This document shows, in pieces, positions 47,390 through 57,624 of a DNA stretch of 64,000 bases. The notes beneath the pieces are model-generated. The model saw nothing but the letters and a program-made list of their open reading frames with translations. It was not told the origin of the DNA and did no database searches. The DNA comes from Polytrichum commune. Taxonomy: Eukaryota; Streptophyta; Polytrichopsida; Polytrichales; Polytrichaceae. The translations under genes were made by a program, and so were the position numbers. Every line of letters begins with the position of its first letter. The stretch's first letter is position 1. The stretch is from NCBI GenBank assembly GCA_950295325.1, contig OX485808.1, positions 19,674,527 through 19,738,526 of the forward strand, written 5' to 3'.

Positions 47390-50265
47390 CACTAAAAAGG
47401 ATTTTTAGTGTTGATACACTAAATGTCAATAGCCCTATGAAAGTACGTAACATTAAATGTAAACTCAAATACTAAATATCAACTATGGTAAAATGTAGAA
47501 GTTACATGTTTGGAATTAATGTAAGTAAGGATACGAAAAAAAATTAACAATGATAAAAAAGAGAATTCTAGCATATTTTCTAGCATTCCAACCTTTAAAT
47601 ATTTCAGCATTCCAAAATGATAACGAATACAACTAGGAGGGTAAACACAATTTAACATTATAACATTCGATTAAAGTCAACATTCCATTTGAGCATGTGA
47701 ATTCCAACCATTCATATGAATCTAATAATATTAAATGGGATCCATTCAACATGTGAGAGCCATCTAGTATTCCAAGCACTTAACATATAAAATTTAACAT
47801 TCTAACATTTGAGCTTGAAAATACAAAACAACCATTTTGAGAATAATTCATAGCACATGAGAGCCATGTGTAATGAAAAAAATTGAATATTCAAAACATG
47901 GGTTTCACATTAATAAAAGAAGAGTATAATTTTCAAGTTGAAAGTGGGATAGGGTGCCCTTAAAAAATTTGCTAATACTTTCCAACAATCTCCTAAAGTT
48001 GTGGAAAAAATTGATGCACATTCAAAGCACTATCAATAGCCAAAAACATACTTGATCTACTCATAAGTTATTTAGTATATGGTAAATTATCACAATTTAC
48101 CTCCCGGTTGACATCTTCAACCAAATCTGTCGCCAATTGCAAAAATAACCTCTTACCCGGGTTGGTGAGTTTCCAACACCACTGACTCTCCGCTCAACGT
48201 GTGTTTTACCAAGTATTTGATACAATGAGGTTAGTTTTCTTGGCCTCCTATTTTCTATTCCATGTTCACAACAAAATAGATTTCATCAATTTTTTTTATT
48301 AGATTTTCATCAAATGTATCATTCGTAAAATCCCTATATAGCACACCTAAATGAAATAAAGTATGCATTTCAATTTCACGTTTTTTTTCCAGGGTTGTAT
48401 ATTATTTGCCCTTTTTGTAATAAAATAATATTATTATATGTAAACATAAATTGCTAGATTCAATTATTGAACAACTTTTCAATGGGAAAAACATTGTCTT
48501 TGGAATCATAAAAGATGATTGTATAGTGATGTGGAATTTAATAAAGATATCATGGCTAACTCGATGAAAAAATATGCTGAAAACTTAACTCCAAATTTCT
48601 TAAAACGCTCAAATACATCAAATAATATAGAATATAACCACTGTATTCATTTTTAACATTTATGTGCACAATATGCTATTACTTTCATCCCCTTAATCAA
48701 CTTTGCTACAAGAAATTATAGAAGATTCAAATTCTTGTTTATCTTCGTTGTAAAATTAGTCTTGTTGCGCCCACCAATGAGAGACATGCATGAAATTTGC
48801 ACTTTGTCCTCAAAAATGCTCTAAAAAAGTAGTAATTGTGCGATTGTAGAGACTACACTGACCATGTATTGATTCGTATTTTACCATCCATGTAATTGTC
48901 CGATTCTTTGTGACAATGGTGGAGTTTTGTTGGAGCTGGCAGGGAGGAGTAGCGACAATAAGATTGGTTGTCATGGCTACAAAAATGACGAGAATAAAAT
49001 GGTAAGAAAAAAATAAATTGGTGGAGTATAAACCCTTTGGGGAAAATCGTCCAAACTTGATTTCGGAGCAGAGTTGCGACAATGAGTGAAACTAAGATTA
49101 TATATACGATAAGGACCGAAAATTGCAGATGCGTAGGTCTTGGCCAAAAGTAACTGTAGTTCACAGAGGAATATTTGCATGACAACAACGATATTCTTAT
49201 GTTGAGAAGTCACATTTTTCTTGGATGTAAAATATTTGTGCTAGAGATCTCAATTTTTTAAATTTTTTTTGTTACGGAAAGCTCATTCACATACCTCTGA
49301 AGTAGTTGGAAGTCAGGTGAACAATGTTTGCTTCTTTCGCACTTCCTTGCAGTAATGGCAATGTACTCGAAATTTGTTTTTATCAATTCTTCACCCTTCA
49401 AGATGAATTTTAGAACGATTTATTGATTTTATTGTGTGTGCGTTGCAGAGTACAATCCGCAAGTATGCAAGAAGGTGCTTCAATGAGGCAGGAGTAGTCA
49501 AACTCAGACATGGCAAGACGCAAAGTAGTGGAGTTACAGCAATGGCAGTTTGGCAATTGCTAGGGGAGGCTAGACTGGTGTTCACATGTATAGGTCGTGT
49601 TCCAGCAATCTTCAGGCAAGGGCTGCGATCGCAATCACGGAGTGAAAGCGAGCAGTGCGATCGGGGGGAGGACTTGGCAAGTGATTTTTTTCTGTCACTG
49701 GAGTCATCACAGATTCGTAGCTCAACAACATGTATCATCCGGTGTCGCAATCTTGGCACTCATGCCGCAATCACAGAGCGAGAGGATCAAGATGCGTTTG
49801 GGGGGAGGAAAATCTCCAGTTCTCAATTTTCAAGTCGAACCAAAGTTGCGGGGGAGGAAAACCTCCAGGTTGCAGTCATGGGTCCGACAGATTGAATTTC
49901 AGGATCGCAAGGCAACCGGCTTCAAGGTTGGCGCAAGCTATCAGCGAGAGTTCAAAAGTTGCTTCGAGAAGTTGAGAAGCTGCTCCGACAAGAAGGCGAG
50001 AAGCTGTAAGCAAGCAGGAAGGTGGGGTGATGGGAAAACATCAATCCTAAAATGTCGTCATCTTTATCAGATGAGAGATCAATGAGCAAGAAGGTAGGGC
50101 GCTTTCCCTAAAATCGCAAGTCCAGTGAATTCCATGGTGGTAGTAGGGAAGGTGGTAGCACATTTATGTCTAACACTAATTACCAAGGAATTGAAAATTA
50201 GTGTTGAGCAAGGTAGGGTGGTAACAATATTAACTATAATCAAACACTAAATATCCTTTTTAGTG
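47390..50265. mobile_element. candidate 2.9-kb TIR element with CACTAAA ends and TA target duplication
   Basis: The left end CACTAAAAAGGATTTTTAGT at 47390 and the right end (complement CACTAAAAAGGATATTTAGT) ending at 50265 match over about 23 bp with one mismatch. TA sits on both outer sides (47388-47389, 50266-50267). The termini resemble those of the 338-bp MITE at 51339-51676, so the two may be related. Inside, overlapping frames at 49434-50085 (plus) and 48810-49213 (minus) show no domains that I recognise. The two ends may instead belong to separate MITEs. Confidence 0.45.
49434..50085 (+). other. overlapping ORFs of unknown nature inside the 2.9-kb element
   Basis: Two overlapping plus-strand frames, 49434-49895 (153 codons) and 49597-50085 (162 codons), are the longest in the candidate element. 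They are Arg/Lys/Ser-rich, lack recognisable motifs, and sit in a patch more GC-rich than its surroundings. They could be a captured or decayed gene fragment. I do not assign a function. Confidence 0.25.
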
Positions 50266-50651
50266 TAGTGACGGTAGAGCTTCCAATTCCACATAAAATC
50301 CTGGCTCGGATATCTTTTCGCTAAGAACGAGCACCTTACGAAGCATAATTGCCAGCCATGGATCACACCAGAACATAACGGCAAATCAACCATAGATCCC
50401 AACACGCATCCGATGATCGGCATATGATCCTCACCTTTATGCTCGATAATGCCCTCGGACCGAGGCAATATCTATCACATAATCTATACGTTTTCACGTC
50501 AACATAACACCGCTCTAGCCGATGCTGCTCTCCGAATTCCAAATCACTGGAAATTTGGTTTGAAAATTGAACAATGTTCTAAGGTAGAGGGTGCTTAAAC
50601 CAACACTTTAAGCTATTGCACATACATATGACTATGTGGTTGATATATAAA

Positions 50652-51998
50652 GGGGATTGCTATTTCCACACCTTTTTTGGCTATATTCACACCTTTTTGC
50701 CGGTTCGGTTGCCGTGTCACTGAGGCGCTATATATGAGATTCTTCATGGTGCATCCGGACCGTTGATCCACCAAGGCCCATCCAAGGGCCTCAATGATCC
50801 TAGGTGGCGGTGGGGTGGGGGGCGGGGGTGGTGCTTGCCATCAAGGCGGGGTGGGCCGTGGGCCTCATGTCTTTTTTGGGGAGGCCGGATTTAGGGTAGT
50901 GTCGGGCCTAGTGGCTAGGCGGGCCCAGTGGCTAGGCCTACTTATTATATAACTAGTTGGTTACCCTTACTCTACTTACTAAATAACTAGTTGGTTACCC
51001 TTACTCTACTTACTAAATGACCAGTTGGTTACCCTTACTCTACTTATGACATGATATGAAACAAGTAGGTTAGTACGAGATGGTTAGCAAATCCAAATCA
51101 AAATTTAGGAGGTCATATGAATATCTTAGTCATTATCAAAGTGAAGATTATGGTGTCAATAATGATCATATAGGTGTCCATACCTAACTTCAAGACTTGC
51201 ACATATACCACTTAAATATACATGTCCAATTAAGAAGAGTGACCATAAGTAGAGTAAGGCTAACCAACTAGTTATTTAGTAAGTAGAGTAAGGCTAACCA
51301 ACTAGTCATTTAGTAAGTAGAGTAAGGGTAACCAACTACACTAAATAGATAGATTAGTGTTGGAAACACTAATAGTCCACCAAAACGCTAAATGTAAATT
51401 GTCTCTATAGTGTTAGAACACTAAATGTCAACTCTAACACTATTTGTACCAAGTAATAACTTTAAATATTTACATGAGCGCATTTAGTGTTAGATGATAT
51501 TTTGTAAATCTTGGAATGAAGAATTGAAGGAAGAAGAATATGAGAACCTCGTAAAAGGTATAATTTGTTCAAACCCTATTCAAACACTAATTGTAATATC
51601 AGTTGAAAATTAATATTTTAGGTAGCTATTGCATCTAACACTAATCTTCATCTAGCACTAATCTACCTATTTAGTGTAGTCATTTAGTAAGTAGAGTAAG
51701 GGTAACCAACTAGTTATATAATAAGTAGGCCTAGCCACTAGGCCCGACACTACCCTAAATCCGGCCTCCCCAAAAAAGACATGAGGCCCACGGCCCCACC
51801 CCGCCTTGATGGCAAGCACCACCCCTGCCCCCCACCCCACCGCCACCTAGGATCATTGAGGCCCTTGGATGGGCCTTGGTGGATCAACGGTCCGGATGCA
51901 CCATGAAGAATCTCATATATAGCGCCTCAGTGACACGGCAACCGAACCGGCAAAAAGGTGTGAATCTAGCCAAAAAAGGTGTGGAAATAGCAATCCCC
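50652..51998. mobile_element. 1.35-kb element with long terminal inverted repeats
   Basis: The left arm starting GGGGATTGCTATTTCCACAC is the near-perfect inverse of the right arm ending at 51998; the inverted homology spans about 300 bp plus 34-bp internal repeats. An 8-bp target duplication, TATATAAA, flanks it (50644-50651 and 51999-52006), a hAT-type duplication length. Three direct copies of a 34-bp unit (containing 'ctagttggttacccttactc') lie at 50944-51048. Three inverted copies lie at 51246-51338 and another at about 51679-51722. No transposase is encoded. The right arm is split by the MITE at 51339-51676. Confidence 0.88.
51339..51676. mobile_element. 338-bp MITE nested in the larger TIR element
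   Basis: Its ends CACTAAATAGATAGATTAGT and (complement) CACTAAATAGGTAGATTAGT are flanked by TA on both sides. Removing it restores 'accaactagtcatttagtaag', which is exactly the sequence of the neighbouring intact 34-bp repeat (51290-51316). This demonstrates insertion with a TA duplication. Confidence 0.85.
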
Positions 51999-52006
51999 TA
52001 TATAAA

Positions 52007-53031
52007 ATATATATTCATATTAGCCTTTGGGCTAAACATAGGTATCAAGAAAGAAAAAATAAATTTAGTCTCAATTGAATATTTGATGAATATTCAAAGT
52101 CAAAACTACTAGCTTCCTTATACCAATCCATAGGCCCCGTGTATGGCAACCTCACATATGATGAGGACCCCCACCTTCATTGCCTAGAACCAACACAACA
52201 TAGTTGGGTACTAGACCCAAACTACATCAAAGCCCAAGTAGTAATGGTATGCAAAGCCACACGGGCTACCTCCATGATCCCTCCCAGTTCGCTTGCAAAA
52301 CCATCACCTTGCATCCCGGGAACCGACCCCCTTGCATCCCAGAAATGACCCTTTTGTGCTTTGTGGGCCTACCTCCTTGGCATTGTGAATAGAATGACTA
52401 GAATAGGCATTGACAAGCCACCTTAATCCCACCTTGAACCAACCCGAGATAGAGTGGAGCCCGTTACATACCCTACATGAAGGTCATGGAGGCCGCTATG
52501 AGGTGGCACCACTAATGGCACCTAAAACCGTCACTCCGTGGGCCCAGACACTCCTACACCGCTGGGTACGGTTCAAGGTTGTAGAGTGTTGGCAATTGGG
52601 AGGCATTTATAGGTGTTGGTTTTGGATGGGGTGTTGGTTTTAGCACCCTCTACCTTATATCTTTCGGGTGATGCCAGACAACCCTAATCCTGTAGGCCCT
52701 GATCCTAAACCCGCTGGACCCACAACCCTAATCACAAACTTCACACTTTCCGAGCCCCCATTGTCGATTGGCACATCACAACGAGTTCTTCGTTCAGTCT
52801 TGCAACATCCTTGGGGTTTAGGGGGGTTGCAGTGGCATTGTTCCTACAATTCTTATAACTCGCAAGATGTCTCTTACAATTGCAAGCACACGTTGTAGTT
52901 TCTATGAACGCCGTTTGTCCAACGGTTGAAAACTAGATCGAGTTGTAACGCCCTCCATACTGTCATTGTTATGTGAAGGTGCGTTGTCATCCTGAGTTTG
53001 TAAGCATTATCAGAATTCTTCCTGCATCATG
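52007..53031. other. intergenic, nothing recognised
   Basis: Short ORFs only. The stretch ends at the 28S rRNA-derived segment. Confidence 0.4.
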
Positions 53032-53067
<36 letters not shown>

Positions 53068-53092
53068 TGTTCCCTATTGGTGGGTGAACAAA
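53032..53092 (-). rRNA. about 60-bp fragment of 26S/28S rRNA
   Basis: The minus strand from 53092 reads TTGTTCACCCACCAATAGGG, then GAACATGAGCTGGGTTTAGA and CCGTCGTGAGACAGGTTAGT. This is the highly conserved domain V segment of the large-subunit rRNA just 3' of the peptidyl-transferase ring, with one change (CACGTT to CATGTT, a CpG-type transition). Similarity stops abruptly at both ends. It sits immediately 3' of the R2-class retrotransposon and in the same sense orientation. Too short to be a gene. Identification is from memory of the conserved rRNA sequence. Confidence 0.88.
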
Positions 53093-53651
53093 GTCGGGGT
53101 CCGGGGGGTGGTCGTACTAGGGGTAGGTATCTTAGTTATGGTCCCTTTTGCCGTCTCCAGTCCCGGATCCGCACTACTGCCCTTTAGTGCGAGGGGGGGT
53201 TCTCGTCTCTCGGGCCCCCTTAGATGGCGTACCGGGGCCTCGTTAGGATATTTCCTAGCGAGTTATTCCTAGGGTCACTTTTTTGCTAGGTTTTAGGTCC
53301 GAAAATTTGGCCTAAGGGCGGAAATAGGTTGTCCTTTTATTTATGTAAAAATTGGAAAATTCCTACATCTCCCGGTAGGTGGTTTTTGCCATCCGCGGGT
53401 CGTGACGGTCCTCACCTCCGCCGAGACGGGTCTTTAAACCCCAACCTAGTACAAATTTTAAGAAATAATCTAGGTCCGGAGTCGGATTTGAGAACATGAG
53501 TTGTTCTAGGCCTAGTTATATGGGTGGTTGGACGAATGGCCTTATTGCCTATTCGCCCAACCTCCCGAACTCTTAGAATAAGCGCTACTCTAAGCCGTGA
53601 AAGACATGCCTTTTATGGCTACTTTTATTTTAAGATATTTGGATTCATGGC

Positions 53652-56600
53652 TTAGGCGTCCCGCGCCCATCTAACTGCATTGCTAAGTACTCTATAATAA
53701 TATCTATCTATTTGTATCATGTTCGGTAGTTGAGGTCGTTCCGCCATTTCTTCTCGCGGCTGCACCTCCCACTTTTCGCGTTGGACTAGGTTCTCGCAAT
53801 ACTTAAAGTATTCTCGCCGCAACCACCTGCATTTCGGGACCCACGTTCCCGCTTCCTCATTCGGGAAATTCTGACGCCGGTTGTACAGTTGGTCACGAAC
53901 TATCCATAGTTTGTGATTATGGTTGCCGATGGCCTGTATGATTTGATGGATCACCCAGGATGTCTGCGCCTTGGGTTGAATATCGCGGAGTATCTGCTTA
54001 ATCGATGCCGGGATAGTCCCCATCACACCCACTACCATCGCGCGAAATCTGACGTCGTTATCCGGGAATCGACGGCATAAGACGTCGACCAAGTCATTAT
54101 ACTTGTCCGATTTCTGTCGTTTCGCTATCGCTATCGCATTGTCCATTACGACGGACGCCTCCCATATTTTAATTTGATGGTTTCGATAAATCATCTGCCC
54201 ATCGTCGCCTCACCTCGCCGGGGGCTGATACTGAAAAATCAAGTCTGGGCGGCGACTCGCTATCTGGCCATCATTTAAGATGTCTAGGAATATCAAGGCG
54301 TTGTCCGCCGGCACGCCCCACGTATTCTCCGCCATCCATATCTGAAAAGAATCAAGTCACCCTAACTTGTCATTTTCCGCGCGCAGTTTTACCCAGCAGT
54401 AAAGCTCGCAAACGACTTTGTCATGTCGTTTCTTCTTTATTGCTTCGAAAAGTGGATGTTTGCATCGGCAGAATAAGTGTTTTACCGTTTTTTTTGCTTG
54501 TTCCTGGCAGTTGTTGTAATGGGTCTCGTCTCGGCTCGTCCAAGTAGTGACTACCGATTTTACTGGCAGTACGTTAAAAACCACGGCAATCATAATTTTG
54601 TATTCCGGTATACTCAGGCAAGAAGTCTGAATCCATTTTCGGCTTTCCGCCGCGTGGGCCCCGTCGTGCGCAAACTATTTTGAGCAATCTTTTCTACGAT
54701 CTCTAATCCGTCCCGGTGTCTGACTGCTTCTTTTGTATACTCATTTAGCTCCAACTTGTCTTTATCGAGCCTCGTTTGCGCATTTGGGCCTAGCCCATCG
54801 CTGAATAGGCCTATTATTTTTACCCGTTCTAGTCCTTCTAGGTCGCCGCTGCGAATGTCCACCTTAAACGGCCCGCTCGCCATTATCCGCACTCCGAGGG
54901 TTTGGCACGCGTGGTAAAAAAAGACGATATAGGTGCGTCCTTTACCTTTACCTCGCGTGCCAATCTTTCGCCTCGCCTTATGATCCGTTCGCGTTGGCTC
55001 CCAGTACGCCAAACCCTTCGTTTTCGTGCTTACGTCTCTTACCGGGTTGCCGTACATTAGGTCCCAGTCCATAAAAATCCTACCTTGCGGGGCCCGCGGG
55101 ATCCCGGCTGCGATTCGCGTTTCCTCCACCATATGCTTAAACAAAGTTCGGACTTGAGGGTCCAAATTGTTTAAGAATGCATATGCCGTGTTCACGAGCA
55201 TTGAGTCGTGAATGGTCCGAAAATTCGGTAATCTCAGCCCGAGATGGTCCGTATTCATCTCGAGCTGTCGCTTGCTTCCTCGACGCGATGGCCACCCTAG
55301 TATTCTTCTCGCCGCCCCGTGTTGTATCCTGGTGGCTTCATCCAGGATATAATTCGGCGGCGGGGTCATTGGACACAATATTTCTATCAATGGCTGCGCC
55401 GCCTGTGATAGAAAGTCCAATTTTCCCGCGTAGTGTAACTTTTGTATTCTCGGTGTGTCCAATTATACTACAATCGCCTTAAACTTAGCGAGGGCACTCT
55501 TACCTTCGTGTGCTTCCCGCCTTTCCTCGTTCGGGCCGCGAGGTAGTGACAGTTTCTGATTTGTCTTTGCTGAGGCGGAGACTTTGTGTTTCCCTAAGTA
55601 TTTGAAGGCTTCATAGCCTTCCAGTTGCGGAATGGCCTCTCCGCATAGGTTGAAGTCCGCGAGTTCGACATCCTCGTCTTTACCTCCCATAAATTCTCGG
55701 CCCCAGTAAACGCATTTGTGGATGCCGAATCGCATTCATGCCCATTCTGTGAACTCGCTCTGAATCGTAGCCATTTTGCGGATATCCTCCTCTGTGTCGG
55801 CGATGCGTACCTCATCGTCCATGTAATCCATGCCCTTCACTTCGATTCCTGCGATCGAATAGCCGCGGCATTCCTACGCAATCCACTTCGCGACCGTCTC
55901 TTTGACGACCGCGAAGATTAACGGGCTTATCGTGTTACCTTGGGCCACGCCTCGAGTTATCGTAATAAGTTCCGAGGCCTCTCCGTTAACTATCAGCCTT
56001 ACCTGATTACCGAACGTCGTTTCCTTCCACATCCGGCGCAACTTCGGGCAAATAGGTACGATGTCGATTGTTTTTACAATTAGTCCAAGGGGTAAGGACG
56101 TGAAAGCGCCCTTGAAATCGGTAAACAGGTAATATAATGGTTTTTTCCGGTGTCGGCTATCTTTCAAAACCGCCGTTAATTTGAGGTTCGCATCCCGGCA
56201 GCCTGCTACTCCAGGATTCACCCCATCTGAAAGGTGAATGGCGTGTGTGAATACGCCCTCCTTATTGTCTCCCTCATCGTTTCATACGCCACGAAAGTGA
56301 TGTATTTGCTCAGAATCTTAAAGAAAATCGGTAAAAAAGTTACCGGCCTCAGATTCGGGGCCTGAGTGTTGGGCGCCCCCGGCTTGGGTATGTAGGACAC
56401 GAACTCCAATTTGTACGCCGGATATATTAAACCCAGCTTGGTCTGGACTGAGAATGTATGAATTAGCCACATTATCAGTGACATCTTATCGCACTATCTC
56501 AGGGTGCGATACGTAATCTGATCGTATCCGGGACCTCTATCACCATCCCCCTCGCGCAGGATGCACCATAGTCGTCTGACGACTAGACCATTTTCGTCAT

Positions 56601-56700
56601 TCTCAAGCGGCTCGATGTGGAATGGGGTCCGCGGTGCCACCTCGTACTGTCATAACGCCTCCAGGTAAGCGTCGCCTCGTGGGAACGGGGCTACTTGGTC
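53652..56700 (-). pseudogene. RT, zinc-knuckle and restriction-like endonuclease polyprotein of the R2-class element
   Basis: Blocks in minus-strand order: GPGYDQITYRTL (RT motif 0 region, near 56530); PNLRPVTFLPIFFKILSKYI (56484 frame); YYLFTDFKGAFTSLP (motif A, catalytic Asp); TRGVAQGNTISPLIF (motif B); GMDYMDDEVRIADT near 55832-55795 (motif C, catalytic DD); FGIHKCVYWG and YEAFKYLG (motifs D/E); a thumb region (55462-54614); C...TVKHLFCRCKHP with downstream RHDKVV near 54500 (zinc knuckle); WMAENTWGVP and RRPDLIFQYQPP (endonuclease P-D); IKIWEASVVMDNA with KRQKSDKYNDL (endonuclease E...K...KY). Frame changes occur near 56218 and 54600, and at least five in-frame stops are present, e.g. TAG 55874, TGA just before MRFGIHKC, TAA before LDTPRI. 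Catalytic residues survive, so decay is moderate. Confidence 0.8.
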
Positions 56701-56705
56701 CGCTG

Positions 56706-57400
56706 TTACGACCTCGCCGGTGAAGCTGGGGCGGGCAAATTCATACAATTCTGCCGTTGTGGCTTCAACGTTGGCCCGACTCGCCCCTCCCTCGTACATC
56801 CATCTATGAAACTTGTGCACCGACCCGATATAGCGTCTGTTGAGCGCCGCCTTACCTTCGCGTCGAAGTCCATTCGCGGGGCGTTCTTAGTCGCGTGGTT
56901 CCTCCGCGTGTACGCCCCGCATTGAGGTAGACGGCCAATGTTTGACCATCCCGAAGATCCGTGTTGCCGCAAGGTTAAGCCCCCACCTCACTACGATATC
57001 AATCCGTTCCCCCTTGATTGCATCACGTTTTCGTTCCGCTTTTACGAGTTGTTTAAGGCCATACTTGAATATGGCCTTACTAATGCCCCTAAACCGTTTC
57101 CGAGTCTTAGGCTCGAAGTTCTTGACCATTGCGGCTGGTCGGAACCGCAAGTCTTCGATTGCCTCATTTCCCCTTAATATCATCGCCATTTTTCATTTTG
57201 AAATCGGCGATGATCGTATTGTCATTTGGCATTTCCCCCGCCACCGGTTTGGTGGTCCATTTCATTGCCCGCCCGATTTGACTGTGTGTGGCCCGCCATT
57301 CTCGAGCCTTCGGCGCCCAGTCGCCTTCGCGGAGGTCGTGTCGTGCTACCTCCGCCGGGTCCATTTCAAATCATACCTGCATCCCACGTCCATTTGATTA
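56706..57400 (-). pseudogene. N-terminal region of the R2-class element, unassigned
   Basis: Minus-strand frames 57364-57164, 57189-56887 and 56972-56706 give basic, protein-like segments in three phases (e.g. FEPKTRKRFRGISKAIFKYG). R2 elements have zinc-finger and Myb DNA-binding motifs here, but I cannot recognise one with confidence. Confidence 0.4.
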
Positions 57401-57624
57401 ACAGTTTCCACCCCTTTATTTTGACTTAACCTGTATCTAGGTTAGTCCTAAGTGTACTCTCTCTCCCCCACCTACTCCTAGGCTAAGGTATCCATTCAGT
57501 CTCGTTGCGACTTCCCGGAAGAATGCGGCATCGGTAACTTTCCCCCGGTAACTTTTCTTTCGGTAAATCCCCTTCTCGGTAACTTTTGCGTGGTAATTAT
57601 CCTCTATTGTTTCCCCCTTAAGAT

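Larger units (their letters stand above)
53093..57615 (-). mobile_element. R2-class (restriction-like-endonuclease) non-LTR retrotransposon, decayed
   Basis: This GC-richer block of about 4.5 kb on the minus strand carries one long reading frame broken into three phases. In order it has an unassigned N-terminal region, a reverse transcriptase, a zinc knuckle and a restriction-like endonuclease. That domain order, endonuclease after the RT, defines the R2/R4/NeSL-type LINEs. The 3' end abuts a 28S rRNA segment at 53092. The 5' edge is uncertain: four AAGTTACCG-like repeats near 57530-57600 may be the 5' terminus. No target duplication was found. It is inactive as it stands because of stops and frameshifts. 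Confidence 0.8.

Noticed and set aside
47230-47475. Thr/Pro-rich 81-codon ORF.
   Set aside because: It crosses the left end of the candidate transposon, lacks motifs and has low-complexity composition.
57530-57600. AAAAGTTACC in the 5' repeats of the R2-class element also occurs in 28S rRNA, which could suggest 28S flanks on both sides.
   Set aside because: Only 10 bp match, the motif is repeated within the element, and the surrounding sequence does not follow the 28S gene.
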